From: Annulohypoxylon bovei var. microspora
Taxonomy: Eukaryota; Ascomycota; Sordariomycetes; Xylariales; Hypoxylaceae
Direction of reading: 5' to 3'
DNA length: 64,000 nucleotides
Assembly (NCBI GenBank): GCA_022836615.1
Contig: MU405219.1
Location: forward strand, 310,001 to 374,000
Shown here piece by piece: positions 1 to 8,910 of this stretch (position 1 is the first letter of the stretch; each line of letters starts with the position of its first letter). Position numbers and translations under genes: made by a program. The notes beneath the pieces are model-generated. The model was not told where the DNA came from. It saw only the letters and a list, made by a program, of their open reading frames with translations, and made no database searches.

Positions 1-273
1 TTGGTGGAATCACGGGAATGATATTCGGTCGTAGACCCGCTCACCAACCTGGAGGCGAGAGAATCCCGCTCCGAGACCTGCAGGGACTAGGCTCGATGAG
101 AGCGTCTTCACGGATCAGCGGGTTTCAGAATCCCGGAGACGCACGCAGAGACACCCAACTGTACAATGGAAACTCGGTAGGTTCATTCCTATGGCTGATA
201 TGCAACCCGCATACTTACTAACGTTGTATAGTTGAACTTTGAACCGCGAAGAGATGATGACGAGAACAACTAG
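1..273 (+). CDS. C-terminal end of an unidentified protein (partial, enters from the left edge)
   Basis: The reading frame is open from the window edge (first full codon at position 3) and runs to 176. A donor GTAGGT then starts a 55-bp intron (177-231) with a good branch site, CTTACTAAC, and acceptor TATAG. The final exon (232-273) adds 13 residues ending DDDENN and a TAG stop. Both exons join in phase 0. The visible tail is rich in Gly, Arg and Ser and begins GGITGMIFGRRP, which could be the end of a membrane segment followed by a soluble tail. I do not recognise the family. The intron signals are the main reason to believe this is a real gene end. Confidence 0.6.
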
Positions 274-858
274 TCCGGGGGTTATGACTTCAGGGAAGGC
301 CAGTGTGTTATTAGTGGTGCTATTGATGTACACCTATTTGTCTTCGTGTACGTGTACTAAGCCCTGGAGCTTGACCATTAGGGGCTTGGGCGTGATTAGG
401 CAGGGAAAATAATGCAGAACTCTTCAATCACGAACTCCTTCATCTACAGATCGTTCCTCTACGATACCATAGATCATATATCCACGCATGGCAGTAGATT
501 AACTTGCTATTCTGACAGACTGCCTAGCTACTACAGAGATTAGAGTGTTAAAACACATGATAAGACCGCACTTAACCCCTAATTCTCTAATACCTGGTGG
601 ACTTGACTACCTACCTAGTAGTATATCCATATGCTAGATTGATATGATTAGTCAGATATATTGGCTATAGCGATATTATAAATTCTTATATATAAGCATA
701 TACAATAAAGCCATACACCATCCTGATATCGATAGAGCCTCACGACTAAATCACCCCACCACCGTTTTCTAGAATACCCCACCAACTATATCGATCTCTT
801 TGCCTAACCACAGGTAGCTAACACTTACATATACCTAAAAGCTATACAAACGATAAAC
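274..858. other. Intergenic spacer, no gene seen
   Basis: AT-rich spacer between the left-edge gene and the PDCD5-family gene. I see only short chance frames. It should hold the terminator of the first gene and the promoter of the next. Confidence 0.6.
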
Positions 859-1396
859 ATGGAAGACGCAGAACTAGAACAGGTATATTTCATTTCTATA
901 AATATTTCAGAACTCAAAACTAACAATCCTGAACCTCTAGATTCGCAAAGCGCGACTAGAGCAGCTCAAGGCGCAAGGTGGCGGCGGCGGGGCAAACAAT
1001 CCGGGGGCTAGCCAGGGAGCGAATCAGGCAGAACAGCAGAAACAGTGAGTACATCCTCACCGATATAAGCGTCACTAAATGAAGACTTTCTCCTAACGAA
1101 ATCCATCAAATAGACAAGAAGCCGAAGCCCGCCAGTCCATCCTAAACCAAATCCTGCACCCGGAAGCTGCCGACCGTTTGGGTCGCATCCGACTCGTCAA
1201 AGAGGACCGCGCGAACGACGTCGAGAACAGACTCATCATGCTCGCGCGGTCGGGTCAGCTGCGATCGAAAGTGACCGAGGCCCAGCTGAAGGAGCTGCTG
1301 AATGCCGTTGCGGACAACAAGGAGGAAGAGAAGATCGTGGTCGCGAGGCGCAAGGGCTGGGATGATGAGGACGATGATGACCTCTTTGACCTGTGA
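859..1396 (+). CDS. PDCD5-family DNA-binding protein (TFAR19 homologue)
   Basis: Three exons: 859-882, 941-1044 and 1114-1396, giving 136 residues. The first ATG starts MEDAELEQ, and a glycine-rich linker follows in exon 2. Exon 3 carries the conserved PDCD5 core (ILNQILHPEAADRL, then VENRLIMLARSGQLRSKV), ending in an acidic tail (DDEDDDDLFDL). The three-helix core, short length and charged tail fit the archaeal/eukaryotic PDCD5 family. Members bind DNA and are linked to apoptosis in animals and to chaperonin/tubulin folding in other systems; the fungal role is not settled. Both introns are short (58 and 69 bp) and phase-consistent. The gene is convergent with COQ4, with about 190 bp between the stop codons. 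Confidence 0.9.
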
Positions 1397-1588
1397 TTAT
1401 GGTGGCGATAGTTTCCTAGGGCAGAAGTGCAGGGACGGGGAGATGATATCAGGCTGAGCGAGCGCGGCACGATTGGGCATGGCATTGGCGTTTATAGGAA
1501 AACAGGATTACTGGTACAATAGTGTACAATTCCTAATGACACAATTCTTTTTCTTCATTCCTCGTTTCTCACTTGACATTAAAACCCC

Positions 1589-2539
1589 CTAACTAGCAAC
1601 GGCCGGCGCCGCAGCGGCCTCCTTTAACCTCTTCTTCTCGGCCCTCTCCCGCTTCCTGATATCCCTCAGGTCGGGGGGCCTCTCGATGCCCAGCCTCTTT
1701 CTCAGGACATCCACATCGGTCTCCAGCTCCTCCTCCCAGTACACATTGATGACCTCGCCGCATCGCAGGCCGTTGCGGACGGCCCAGGGGCCGTAGACGG
1801 ACCAGAAGCGGCGGCGCTCGGCGGGCTTCAGGGTGGCGAGGGCCAGCAGGGACAGGCCGGTCATGGGCAGCAGGGTGTTGGCGAACTCGAAGGCCTTGAG
1901 GGCGACCTCGCCCTCGCGCACGACGGGCAGGCCCGTCAGCGCGTGGTAGAAGTCGTGCGACTCGCGGTACCGCTGCATCACGTACGCGCACTCGGCGTCG
2001 TCCACGTACCGCACCGCGTCCCGCGTGTCCGGCGACACCCCCTCGCGGTCCAGCCACGCCGCGTACGTCCCGCCCACCGTGCTCGGCGCCAGCGCCCGCA
2101 GCCGCGGCAGGTCGAGCGAGGTCGAGGTTATGCGCGGTCGCTCGCGCAGGATGCGCCGTCCTGTTGGGGACGAGAGCATTGCTCGGTGCAGCCGCTGGAT
2201 GAAGTACGGCGATGCCGTGGCCTCGCCTAGCGCTGCGATCATGTCGTGCCGGTACGGGTCGAAGAAGGATACGACGCCCGACCCGACGGCCAGGGCGGCG
2301 CGCTCGAGGCCGGTGAGCGGCACGTGGCCCGGGTAGTTTGGCGGCGGGCGGTTGAGGACTGAGAATTGTCTGGTGTTTCTATTTCCATTGCTAATACTAC
2401 CGCTGCTAGTTGCGTGTGATGAGAGTGTTACGGCTGCCGCTATAGGTAGTTGTTGTAGGTAATGAGCCTGTTGAGCGAAGTTATATTTGCTCGCTAGAGA
2501 GCGTAGACGAGGGGTGAGGGTTTTCATGTTACCGGACAT
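1589..2539 (-). CDS. COQ4: Ubiquinone biosynthesis protein COQ4, mitochondrial
   Basis: An intronless 316-residue frame. The first 60 residues are poor in acidic residues and rich in Arg, Ser and Ala, as expected for a mitochondrial presequence. The COQ4 fold starts near residue 70 (YPGHVPLTGLER). The family metal site HDxxH-x11-E is intact: HDFYH at 195-199 and Glu211. The basic C-terminus (KRERAEKKRLKEA) is a common fungal extension. COQ4 is required for coenzyme Q synthesis on the matrix side of the inner membrane, where it organises the COQ complex; recent work ties it to C1 decarboxylation of the ring. The coding region is strongly GC-rich compared with its flanks. It is convergent with the PDCD5 gene and divergent from the CHCH-domain gene. 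Confidence 0.95.
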   Translation of the reverse strand: MSGNMKTLTPRLRSLASKYNFAQQAHYLQQLPIAAAVTLSSHATSSGSISNGNRNTRQFSVLNRPPPNYPGHVPLTGLERAALAVGSGVVSFFDPYRHDMIAALGEATASPYFIQRLHRAMLSSPTGRRILRERPRITSTSLDLPRLRALAPSTVGGTYAAWLDREGVSPDTRDAVRYVDDAECAYVMQRYRESHDFYHALTGLPVVREGEVALKAFEFANTLLPMTGLSLLALATLKPAERRRFWSVYGPWAVRNGLRCGEVINVYWEEELETDVDVLRKRLGIERPPDLRDIRKRERAEKKRLKEAAAAPAVAS

Positions 2540-3106
2540 GGAAACCTCTACAACTCTTGATTTTCAGGGCTCTAAGAAGACCGTCCTTAACTTCCTATCA
2601 TGTATTTCATGAAAAGGAGCTCACTATTAGGAATTTCTATAATTTTATACTGCCGTATTAGGTATCGTATGTTCGAGTCTCAAGCTACCTGAGAGTGAGC
2701 TCACTAAGCTTCAACATTTGAATGGATGCCAATTCGTTGTACGCATACATGCATGATTACATAACAATCCGTTACAATGATAGGCCAATTCGTCGGATCT
2801 GGGGAAGGAACCTCATGCCGACCGCAGAGTGGTGGATGACCGATTAACGCCCCCTCATTGGCCACCGCCACAGCTTAGCTGCTAAGATTTGCAGCTGCCG
2901 TCCTCGAACTTGCAGCAATTTCTTTAAATCCGAAGTCCCGGTCTCAACCTTTCCGTCGCCTTCCACTTCTAGTTTCTCTCTACCTAGCCCCTACATAATA
3001 AGCCGAGCCAAACTGTCAACTTTTTTCGACACTCTTTTTCCCTCAACGTCCGCTCATTCGAAAAAACTTATCAACGAAAACCCCGTAAATAATACTTAAC
3101 ATCAAG
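2540..3106. promoter_or_regulatory. Shared divergent promoter region (COQ4 and MIX17-like gene)
   Basis: The spacer lies between two nuclear genes for mitochondrial proteins transcribed outward. Pyrimidine-rich stretches around 2950-3055 precede the CHCH gene ATG, as is common in filamentous fungi. No specific operator is recognisable. Confidence 0.45.
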
Positions 3107-3625
3107 ATGGCTCGCAGTCGCTCCTCCGCCAGATCGGCCCCCTCGCGCCCTACCGTTCCCGCGAGAGCGCCCGCTCCCCAGCAGACTCGACCCGCGGCGA
3201 CGTACGCCCCGGCGCAGCAGCACGCTCCCGCGCCCACGGCCGCCGCTCCCCAGGCCTCGCAGGGACCCGGCCTGTTCGGCCAGATGGCCAGCACCGCTGC
3301 GTACGTCTCCCTCCGCCATCTCTGGCCTATTACCTACCTAGAAGAATCGTGAATCAAAGACTAACAGCGCAACAGCGGTGTCGCAGTAGGCTCCACGATC
3401 GGCCACGCGGTCGGCGGGCTCTTCGGCGGCGGCGGCAGCTCCGCGCCCGCCGAAGCCTCCCCCCAGGCGCAACCCCAGCAGCAGCAGAGCCAGTGGGGCA
3501 ACAACTGCCAGGGCGCGACCCAGTCCTTCACCAAGTGCATGGACGAGCAGGGCGGCAACATGCAGATCTGCGGCTGGTACCTCGACCAGCTGAAGGCTTG
3601 CCAGCAGGCCGCCAGCCAGTACTAG
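3107..3625 (+). CDS. MIX17/CHCHD2-like twin-CX9C mitochondrial protein
   Basis: Two exons, 3107-3300 and 3376-3625, encode 147 residues. The N-terminus is basic and rich in Ala and Pro (MARSRSSARSAPSRP). A glycine-rich hydrophobic stretch follows (GVAVGSTIGHAVGGLFGGG), then a Gln-rich linker. The C-terminal CHCH domain has two perfect CX9C motifs: Cys-QGATQSFTK-Cys and Cys-GWYLDQLKA-Cys. This is the layout of yeast Mix17/Mic17 and human CHCHD2/CHCHD10, which are imported into the intermembrane space and oxidised by the Mia40 pathway. The 75-bp intron splits an Ala codon (GC|C), and the join is required to reach the CHCH domain in frame. Without it, the exon-1 frame stops shortly after the donor. 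Confidence 0.92.
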
Positions 3626-4536
3626 TTTGCTTACCTTACCTACGTACTCTAAGACGTAACAGGACGAGACGAGATAAGATGATAGGGGATGAGAGGGGAA
3701 GAATGGGATGGATGAACGGATGGACTGGTTCGGCTTGGGAGGAAAACAAAACTACCTAGGTGCGCCTCTAGCCGGCGTACAGTCTACGGAGTGCTATCAC
3801 ATCCCGTGGCATAACTGAAAAAGGGCGTCTTGCAATGTACAGTAACGTTCGACGATCCACTCTAGTAAATACCTCACTCTGGGTTCTTCGGTAACCTTAC
3901 CTATATATCCTCGCTCTCTGCTATTGATGTTCTTGCTCGATACTTAGTTTGTGAAGGCCAAATCTGCGAGGATTTGGAGATAACCGAGGTGCGGGATTAC
4001 TCTTAATTAGGTAGGTAGGAATGTTCCGCGATGATTGGGTATTTATCCGCACACTTTTGAGACGAGTGTTTAGACGTACTCACCATGATTATCGTATTTT
4101 GGAGTTTGACCCCTGATTGGAAAAACTTATCCTCCTCTTTACCTACATGAACCTTGGCGTCTATAGATTTGTTGTATAAGATATCCTAATTACTTAATTA
4201 CCTTGAGTGCTCTCCATTTCATTTATACTATTAATGAGATAGCTAGGGCTTCGTACTAATGTCGACCCCTTTAATGTTTAGCATTATCTGTTGCGGTTAT
4301 AAGCCCGGATTATGTCTCTTATTCTATCTCCTGTCTTCGATTCATAAAGCCACCTAGTTCAGATCGATACTTTCTGATACAGTACTACTTCCGTCACGCG
4401 GTCGCAAGTATCCTGTCAAACACTATGAAAGTGAACAGAGTAAGAGGTCATTTCATTGACAATTCTAACGATATATAATTCGTTATACAAGTCTTATGCG
4501 TTTATATGTACAATGTATATACAGTGCCGCAGAGGT
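3626..4536. other. Intergenic spacer, no gene seen
   Basis: It lies between the 3' ends of two convergent genes. It includes an ACCTAGG word near 3753 and a TAGGTAGGTAGG run near 4010, but no credible coding frame. Confidence 0.6.
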
Positions 4537-6048
4537 CTAGAAGTCGATCTCTCCGTCCAGGATCGGATCATCCCTGGGCTGGCCGCCCCCGATCTTGTCT
4601 AAATCTTGGATAAAGGGCTGCAAACCGAACGGAATATCCATTTGGAGCTCCTTATACCTGCCTGCCTGCCGTCCTTTTACCAAGGCTATCATCTGACTAT
4701 TCAACGTGTGCCTAATCCCAAGCTCCTCGGCCCGCCTCACAAAGTATCCGTTGATGACGTCTACAGGTGGCATCTTTCCCTTCCTGATCATTGGTATCCA
4801 TCTGCTGTAGTCGGACCTCTGAAGTTCTAGCTTCCTTCTAAGCTTCTTAGGGAATGACTCTTGAGTGAAGAATTCAAGCAGATCCGGATACTCGCGAAGC
4901 TCGGGGAGCGATATAACGATGCGCATAGTCTCTTCCAGCAACCTGTCCCAAAAAGTCATCGTGTACTTACTACTCCTTATTTGATCGAATCTGCAACCGA
5001 GAACGACGGATATCGTGTCGGCGAGGGACTCGAAAATCATCCCAGGTAATTTCTGCCGCAGGAAAACCTGCCAGGGGAGAGGAATCGCGCCTAACCCACC
5101 GGCTTGGGAGAGGAGTTTTATCATATGCTGAGTATGCTGCTTACCAAGCGCTTCGGAAGTTCTCCTGTCCAGGTCGACGTCTTCGTCGTCTCTAGGAACC
5201 GCGTGGAGAAGCAGCTTCCCGGGGACGTGTTTCAGGGAATATTGTAGCGAAGACACCCTCGAAAACTTATGATCACTATGGCAGAGAATGTAGTTTGGCC
5301 TCGAAGATGGGTCCTCGAAGAGTTTTTCGTTCAATTCCTCCATTAGCCCCAGTCCTGGTGTGAGCAGGCAGACTGTCGTTCGGCGATCGATATATTGACT
5401 AAGGGCAGCCAGACTAGGAATAACCGCCCCGGTGACGGTGCTGATGATGATATTGTGTATGATAGACGGACGGGTCCACCTCTGGGCGAACTGACGGCCG
5501 ATGTATTCCGGACATGGGACACCTTGTGTTGATAAGGGGACTCCTTTGCTGTTATATATGGTAACGGCCTGACCCTCCTCTCTCCATGTTTTCATGGATT
5601 GTATGTTGTGAGTGAGTAGCTGGATGGGAGGTAGCCTGGGAATCCCAGAGAGAGCCTGGGCGGTAAATCGGGCATTTGCGTCGAAACCGATAATATGGAT
5701 CTTATTAAAAAGTCTGACGGTTGGTACTCGTAAGGGGGCTTCTTGTCCGACTTCAACATTTGGTTCCACGGTCGCCTCTGCTACTGCTGCTGCTGATTGA
5801 GAGGCAGGTTTGGGGGGCAGTACATTGTTCCCAACACGCCGCACGACGGATTCGGTAGTTGATGGTGGCGGCGGTGGTTTATAGAAGAAGTTATCGAGTA
5901 GCAAAGGATTCCAGTCTCTCGAAGTTTGACCTGGCAAAGTCGGGGGATAGTAGATAGGAGGGTCGAGGTGGAAACCATCACCCCGCGGTTGTACACCTAA
6001 TCCCACAGTAGCAATGGCCGACAGATGTTTGGTGGCCCCCCGGCCCAC
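4537..6048 (-). CDS. Divergent ketopantoate reductase (PanE/ApbA)-like protein; 5' end uncertain
   Basis: The coordinates cover 503 codons, but the codon at 6048 is GTG, so this is not the natural start. The frame stays open and protein-like up to about 6156 (ATTWIHDNLF lies just upstream) without an ATG. A 5' exon is therefore likely. One phase-compatible candidate is 6405-6439 spliced to 6079, which is weak inference. A Rossmann-type strand begins near residue 117 (IHIIGFDANARFTAQAL). The C-terminal helical domain shows the ApbA_C pattern near residues 430-460 (DVINGYFVRRAEELGI, then LNSQMIALVKGR). Family enzymes reduce ketopantoate to pantoate with NADPH. Here the glycine-rich nucleotide loop is degraded (GFDANA replaces GxGxxG), so catalytic activity is doubtful. 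The long N-terminal extension suggests mitochondrial targeting. Confidence 0.75.
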   Translation of the reverse strand: MGRGATKHLSAIATVGLGVQPRGDGFHLDPPIYYPPTLPGQTSRDWNPLLLDNFFYKPPPPPSTTESVVRRVGNNVLPPKPASQSAAAVAEATVEPNVEVGQEAPLRVPTVRLFNKIHIIGFDANARFTAQALSGIPRLPPIQLLTHNIQSMKTWREEGQAVTIYNSKGVPLSTQGVPCPEYIGRQFAQRWTRPSIIHNIIISTVTGAVIPSLAALSQYIDRRTTVCLLTPGLGLMEELNEKLFEDPSSRPNYILCHSDHKFSRVSSLQYSLKHVPGKLLLHAVPRDDEDVDLDRRTSEALGKQHTQHMIKLLSQAGGLGAIPLPWQVFLRQKLPGMIFESLADTISVVLGCRFDQIRSSKYTMTFWDRLLEETMRIVISLPELREYPDLLEFFTQESFPKKLRRKLELQRSDYSRWIPMIRKGKMPPVDVINGYFVRRAEELGIRHTLNSQMIALVKGRQAGRYKELQMDIPFGLQPFIQDLDKIGGGQPRDDPILDGEIDF

Positions 6049-6156
6049 AAAGAGGTTATCGTGAATCCATGTGGTGGCTCTGTTAGGTATTCGCGCTGGA
6101 GCCCGCGAAAGCGGCCGGCGAAAAAGATGAGAATACAGGGTGGAGAATTGTTGCGA

Positions 6157-6818
6157 TTAACTTTTTGGTTTCATGTCATTTAGTCGGCCGAGATTAGATT
6201 CGCGAGACGACAAGACGTGAAGTCGAACGTCAAAATTCCTGTGGCCGGTCCTCTATCATTTGAGGGAAATAGAAGAATAAAAGATTAAGAGAAGTACCTG
6301 GACCAGTCAGAATATAAACCATAAATCCAACGTGGCAATACCCAATACCTCACAGAGAATAATCTAGACCGTTCAGGTCATAGACTCGATAGGTTGTTGT
6401 GTACCTGCGGTAGGTTGGTGGACTTTCAACTGCTTTCATGATGTCGACATTAAATTTTTTCGACTTGATTCGGGTCAAGGATAGCGCTGGACCGATCAGA
6501 ATTGGGAGACCCGTAATTGGTCAAATCAAGAATCCACACCTGATCCACAGAAGACCCATAGCTATGGTCTGCGCTGTAATCTTTCTCTGAACTTTAATTT
6601 TGCCTTTAATCACCGCCATAATTTTGAATTGCAATTGCGACCGACTACCTAGGTATGATTTGCGATTTGCCACAATTAACTTAAGGTTCAACTTTGTTTT
6701 TAAGGCAGGCCTTCCAGTTTACTCTCCAATCTTCAACCTTCCAACTATTGACGACCGCCTCATAACACATCAAGCTGCCTTGACATTCCATCTCTGACGG
6801 ATTTGTGCATCGCACACC
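6157..6818. promoter_or_regulatory. Divergent promoter region, may contain a 5' exon of the reductase-like gene
   Basis: It lies between the KPR-like gene (leftward) and the C1D/LRP1 gene (rightward). Two minus-strand CAG|GTAC donors, near 6290 and 6404, and an ATG at 6437-6439 could belong to the missing first exon. A TACCTAGGTA palindrome sits at about 6646-6655. Confidence 0.4.
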
Positions 6819-7485
6819 ATGGACCCTCCAAACATCTCGCCGCAGTTGGATCGGCTGGACGATGAAATCGATAACCTCGAGGAAGCCTTACAGCCCATCC
6901 TTGGTAACATCTCAGATGTAGCTAACAAGCTGCCCTTACTCGACAAGGCAAAGCTTTTCGTGCTTGTGACCTATTCTATTGAATCTATGTTGTTTTGTAA
7001 GTACGGAGTACGGAGCACGAAGCATGTTATCCTCGTCGATGGTTACCGATCTAACTATTTATGAAGCCTCCCTTAGACTCAATGGTGTCAACGCAAAGGA
7101 ACATCCTGTCTTCAAAGAACTAACTCGTGTGCGACAATATTTCGACAAGATCAAGAATGCTGAAAATCCCCCGCAGAAGCCCGAGCATACTTTGAATAAG
7201 GAAGCCGCTATTCGATTCATCAAAGCCGATTTGGCCGAGAATAAGAACCAACTAGTAAATACCAAGCTATCTGAGATGATTGCCAAGGAGCGCGCCAAAG
7301 CTGCCCTGAAGGCCGCTCAGCTCGGTAGCAAACGAAAAGCTGAAGAGCCTAGCTCCTCCGATCAAGCAAGTGCTGCATCTAATGTTGAGGAGGTCGACTT
7401 GGAAGCTTCGCGGAAGAAGAAAAAAGAAGAGAAGAAGGGAGGCAAGAAACACAAGGATAAGAAGAACAAAAAGTCTTCAACATGA
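6819..7485 (+). CDS. LRP1: C1D/Rrp47-type nuclear exosome cofactor (Sas10/Utp3/C1D family)
   Basis: Two exons, 6819-6996 and 7067-7485, encode 198 residues. The N-terminal Sas10/C1D domain (about residues 5-110) contains LDRLDDEIDNLEEALQPIL, LPLLDKAKLFVLVTYSIES and, after the splice, LRLNGVNAKEHPVFKELTRV and RQYFDKIK, a well-conserved block of Rrp47/C1D. The C-terminus (about 150-198) is a Lys-rich tail with several nuclear-localisation-like clusters. In yeast, Lrp1/Rrp47 pairs with Rrp6 and supports nuclear exosome processing of rRNA, snRNA and snoRNA precursors. The 70-bp intron starts GTAAGT and splits a Ser codon (T|CC). The splice is essential, because the exon-1 frame soon stops. Confidence 0.93.
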
Positions 7486-8780
7486 GACCTAGGAATTACG
7501 GCCCTTGCCACCACATATTCCGAGTCGGAACCCTTCCGGAACAGTGATACATTTCTTCCACCACCGTAGGAAGTTAATTAGGTAAGTGCCTCACAATTCC
7601 TACCACGGGACATCCTTAGAAATTGCAGACGTCTAATACGGAATTTTAGTGGTGCTAGTATAAGATCCGTATTATACTTCTCAGTACGTGAGCTTCACAT
7701 GCGGAGGCTACCAGTTCTACAAGCACCAGAGCTTACTTTATAGCATCGACAGAGCTAAGGAGTTGGCAGAGTACTTGCTACTCATTAATGCTAAACTTGG
7801 CTTGCTGGTTAATAACTATACGGCTGCGTCGCTGGTCACTAGCTATATCTAAGCTAGCCGTGTCTAATAGTAGCTTCGCTACTCTATAATCCTAGATAGT
7901 CGTGGGTCTACGAATATACCCACAATCATAATCAAAGTAAATAACACCGAGATACCATACATTCCCCCCCGTGAGGTTTCAAATCGCAACCGTGAAGGTA
8001 GCTACGATATCAACATTCCACAGTTTCTAGAATACGAAGTCCCTTCCACCTTATCATTTGTAAGGTCCAACTTAGCAAACTATCCAACTCATGATTATAT
8101 GGGAACTATCGGTGTCGTATTTCTGGCCCTCACAGCACGCATATAACCATGTTTAAGTATCCTGGTCTCTCTGGGAATTATTCCTAACGTCGTCGGCGTT
8201 CATAGCTGGGTCGCTGGACCGAAGTTGTCAGTTCATCCTCAGGGGCCGAGCGACTGTTACCTATATTTCGACAATGCCGTTCATGATTGTCTACGGGCCA
8301 TCTTCTTGGTTGACCTCTTTCTAGAGACCTATGTCGTATTCATCAAACAGAGCAGATTACATCTAGTTTGCACATCAACTAGAAACGAGACTATTTAGAC
8401 CAACACATAGCACGATCAACTTTAATGTTCAGTGAGATATCTTCTTGGAGTTGTCATGGAACTCTCCACTGCTAATGAATTTCGTTGGCTCAGTTAGTAG
8501 ATATTACCAACCTAGAATCAAATAACCGACTTGAACTGATTCAATCATAGAAATATACTTCACGAAGCTGAGCCACATTGGTGGACTCGCTAGTTCTACT
8601 AGTATCTCGACGGTGTTATATTTAATGAACAGCGAATGTGATCTTCTTCCTTACTTGAGTCTTGACGTTCAAGGTCGAATTACTGTGCCCTAGGATAGGG
8701 GTTAGGTGGTTGACCCACGAAGCTTAGCTAGCAGCCCGAGCACAGAAGACTTATAAATGAACATAGTCCTGAGAACTATC
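7486..8780. other. Gene-poor spacer, no gene seen
   Basis: There are only short frames and scattered TAGCTA-type words. A small perfect hairpin (AGTAGC-TTC-GCTACT) lies near 7870. I see no transposase or repeat boundary. Confidence 0.55.
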
Positions 8781-8899
8781 ACGTACGACCATAGGAGCTA
8801 GAAAACTCGGGATCCCGTCCGCTCTCCCATAGATAAACGAGCTACCGCTGGACTAGTAGTTGGGTCGGTGACGACCAGCGAATCCCCGGTGTTGTACGT
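8781..8899 (+). rRNA. 5S ribosomal RNA
   Basis: A 119-nt sequence with the hallmark ascomycete 5S blocks in order: ACGACCATAGG, AAAACTCGGGATCCCGTCCG, CTCTCCCATAGA, and the internal-control block TAGTAGTTGGGTCGGTGACG followed by ACCAGCGAATCCCCGG. The two ends form a 9-bp helix I (ACGTACGAC with GTTGTACGT, one G-U pair). Helix II can be built from GG-AGCT and AGCT-A-CC. A T-rich Pol III terminator follows at once. Intact pairing suggests a functional copy rather than a pseudogene. As is usual in filamentous ascomycetes, the gene is single and not linked to the large rDNA repeat. Confidence 0.93.
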
Positions 8900-8910
8900 T
8901 TTCTTTTTTT
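8900..8910 (+). terminator. Pol III terminator of the 5S gene
   Basis: The T-rich run TTTCTTTTTTT directly abuts the 3' strand of helix I, as expected for RNA polymerase III termination. Confidence 0.85.

Noticed and set aside
2664..2690. GTTCGAGTC word resembling a tRNA B-box
   Set aside because: No cloverleaf could be assembled on either strand.
7866..7880. Perfect AGTAGC-TTC-GCTACT hairpin
   Set aside because: A single six-pair hairpin is expected by chance in a window of this size, and there is no adjacent gene end or T-run to make it a terminator.
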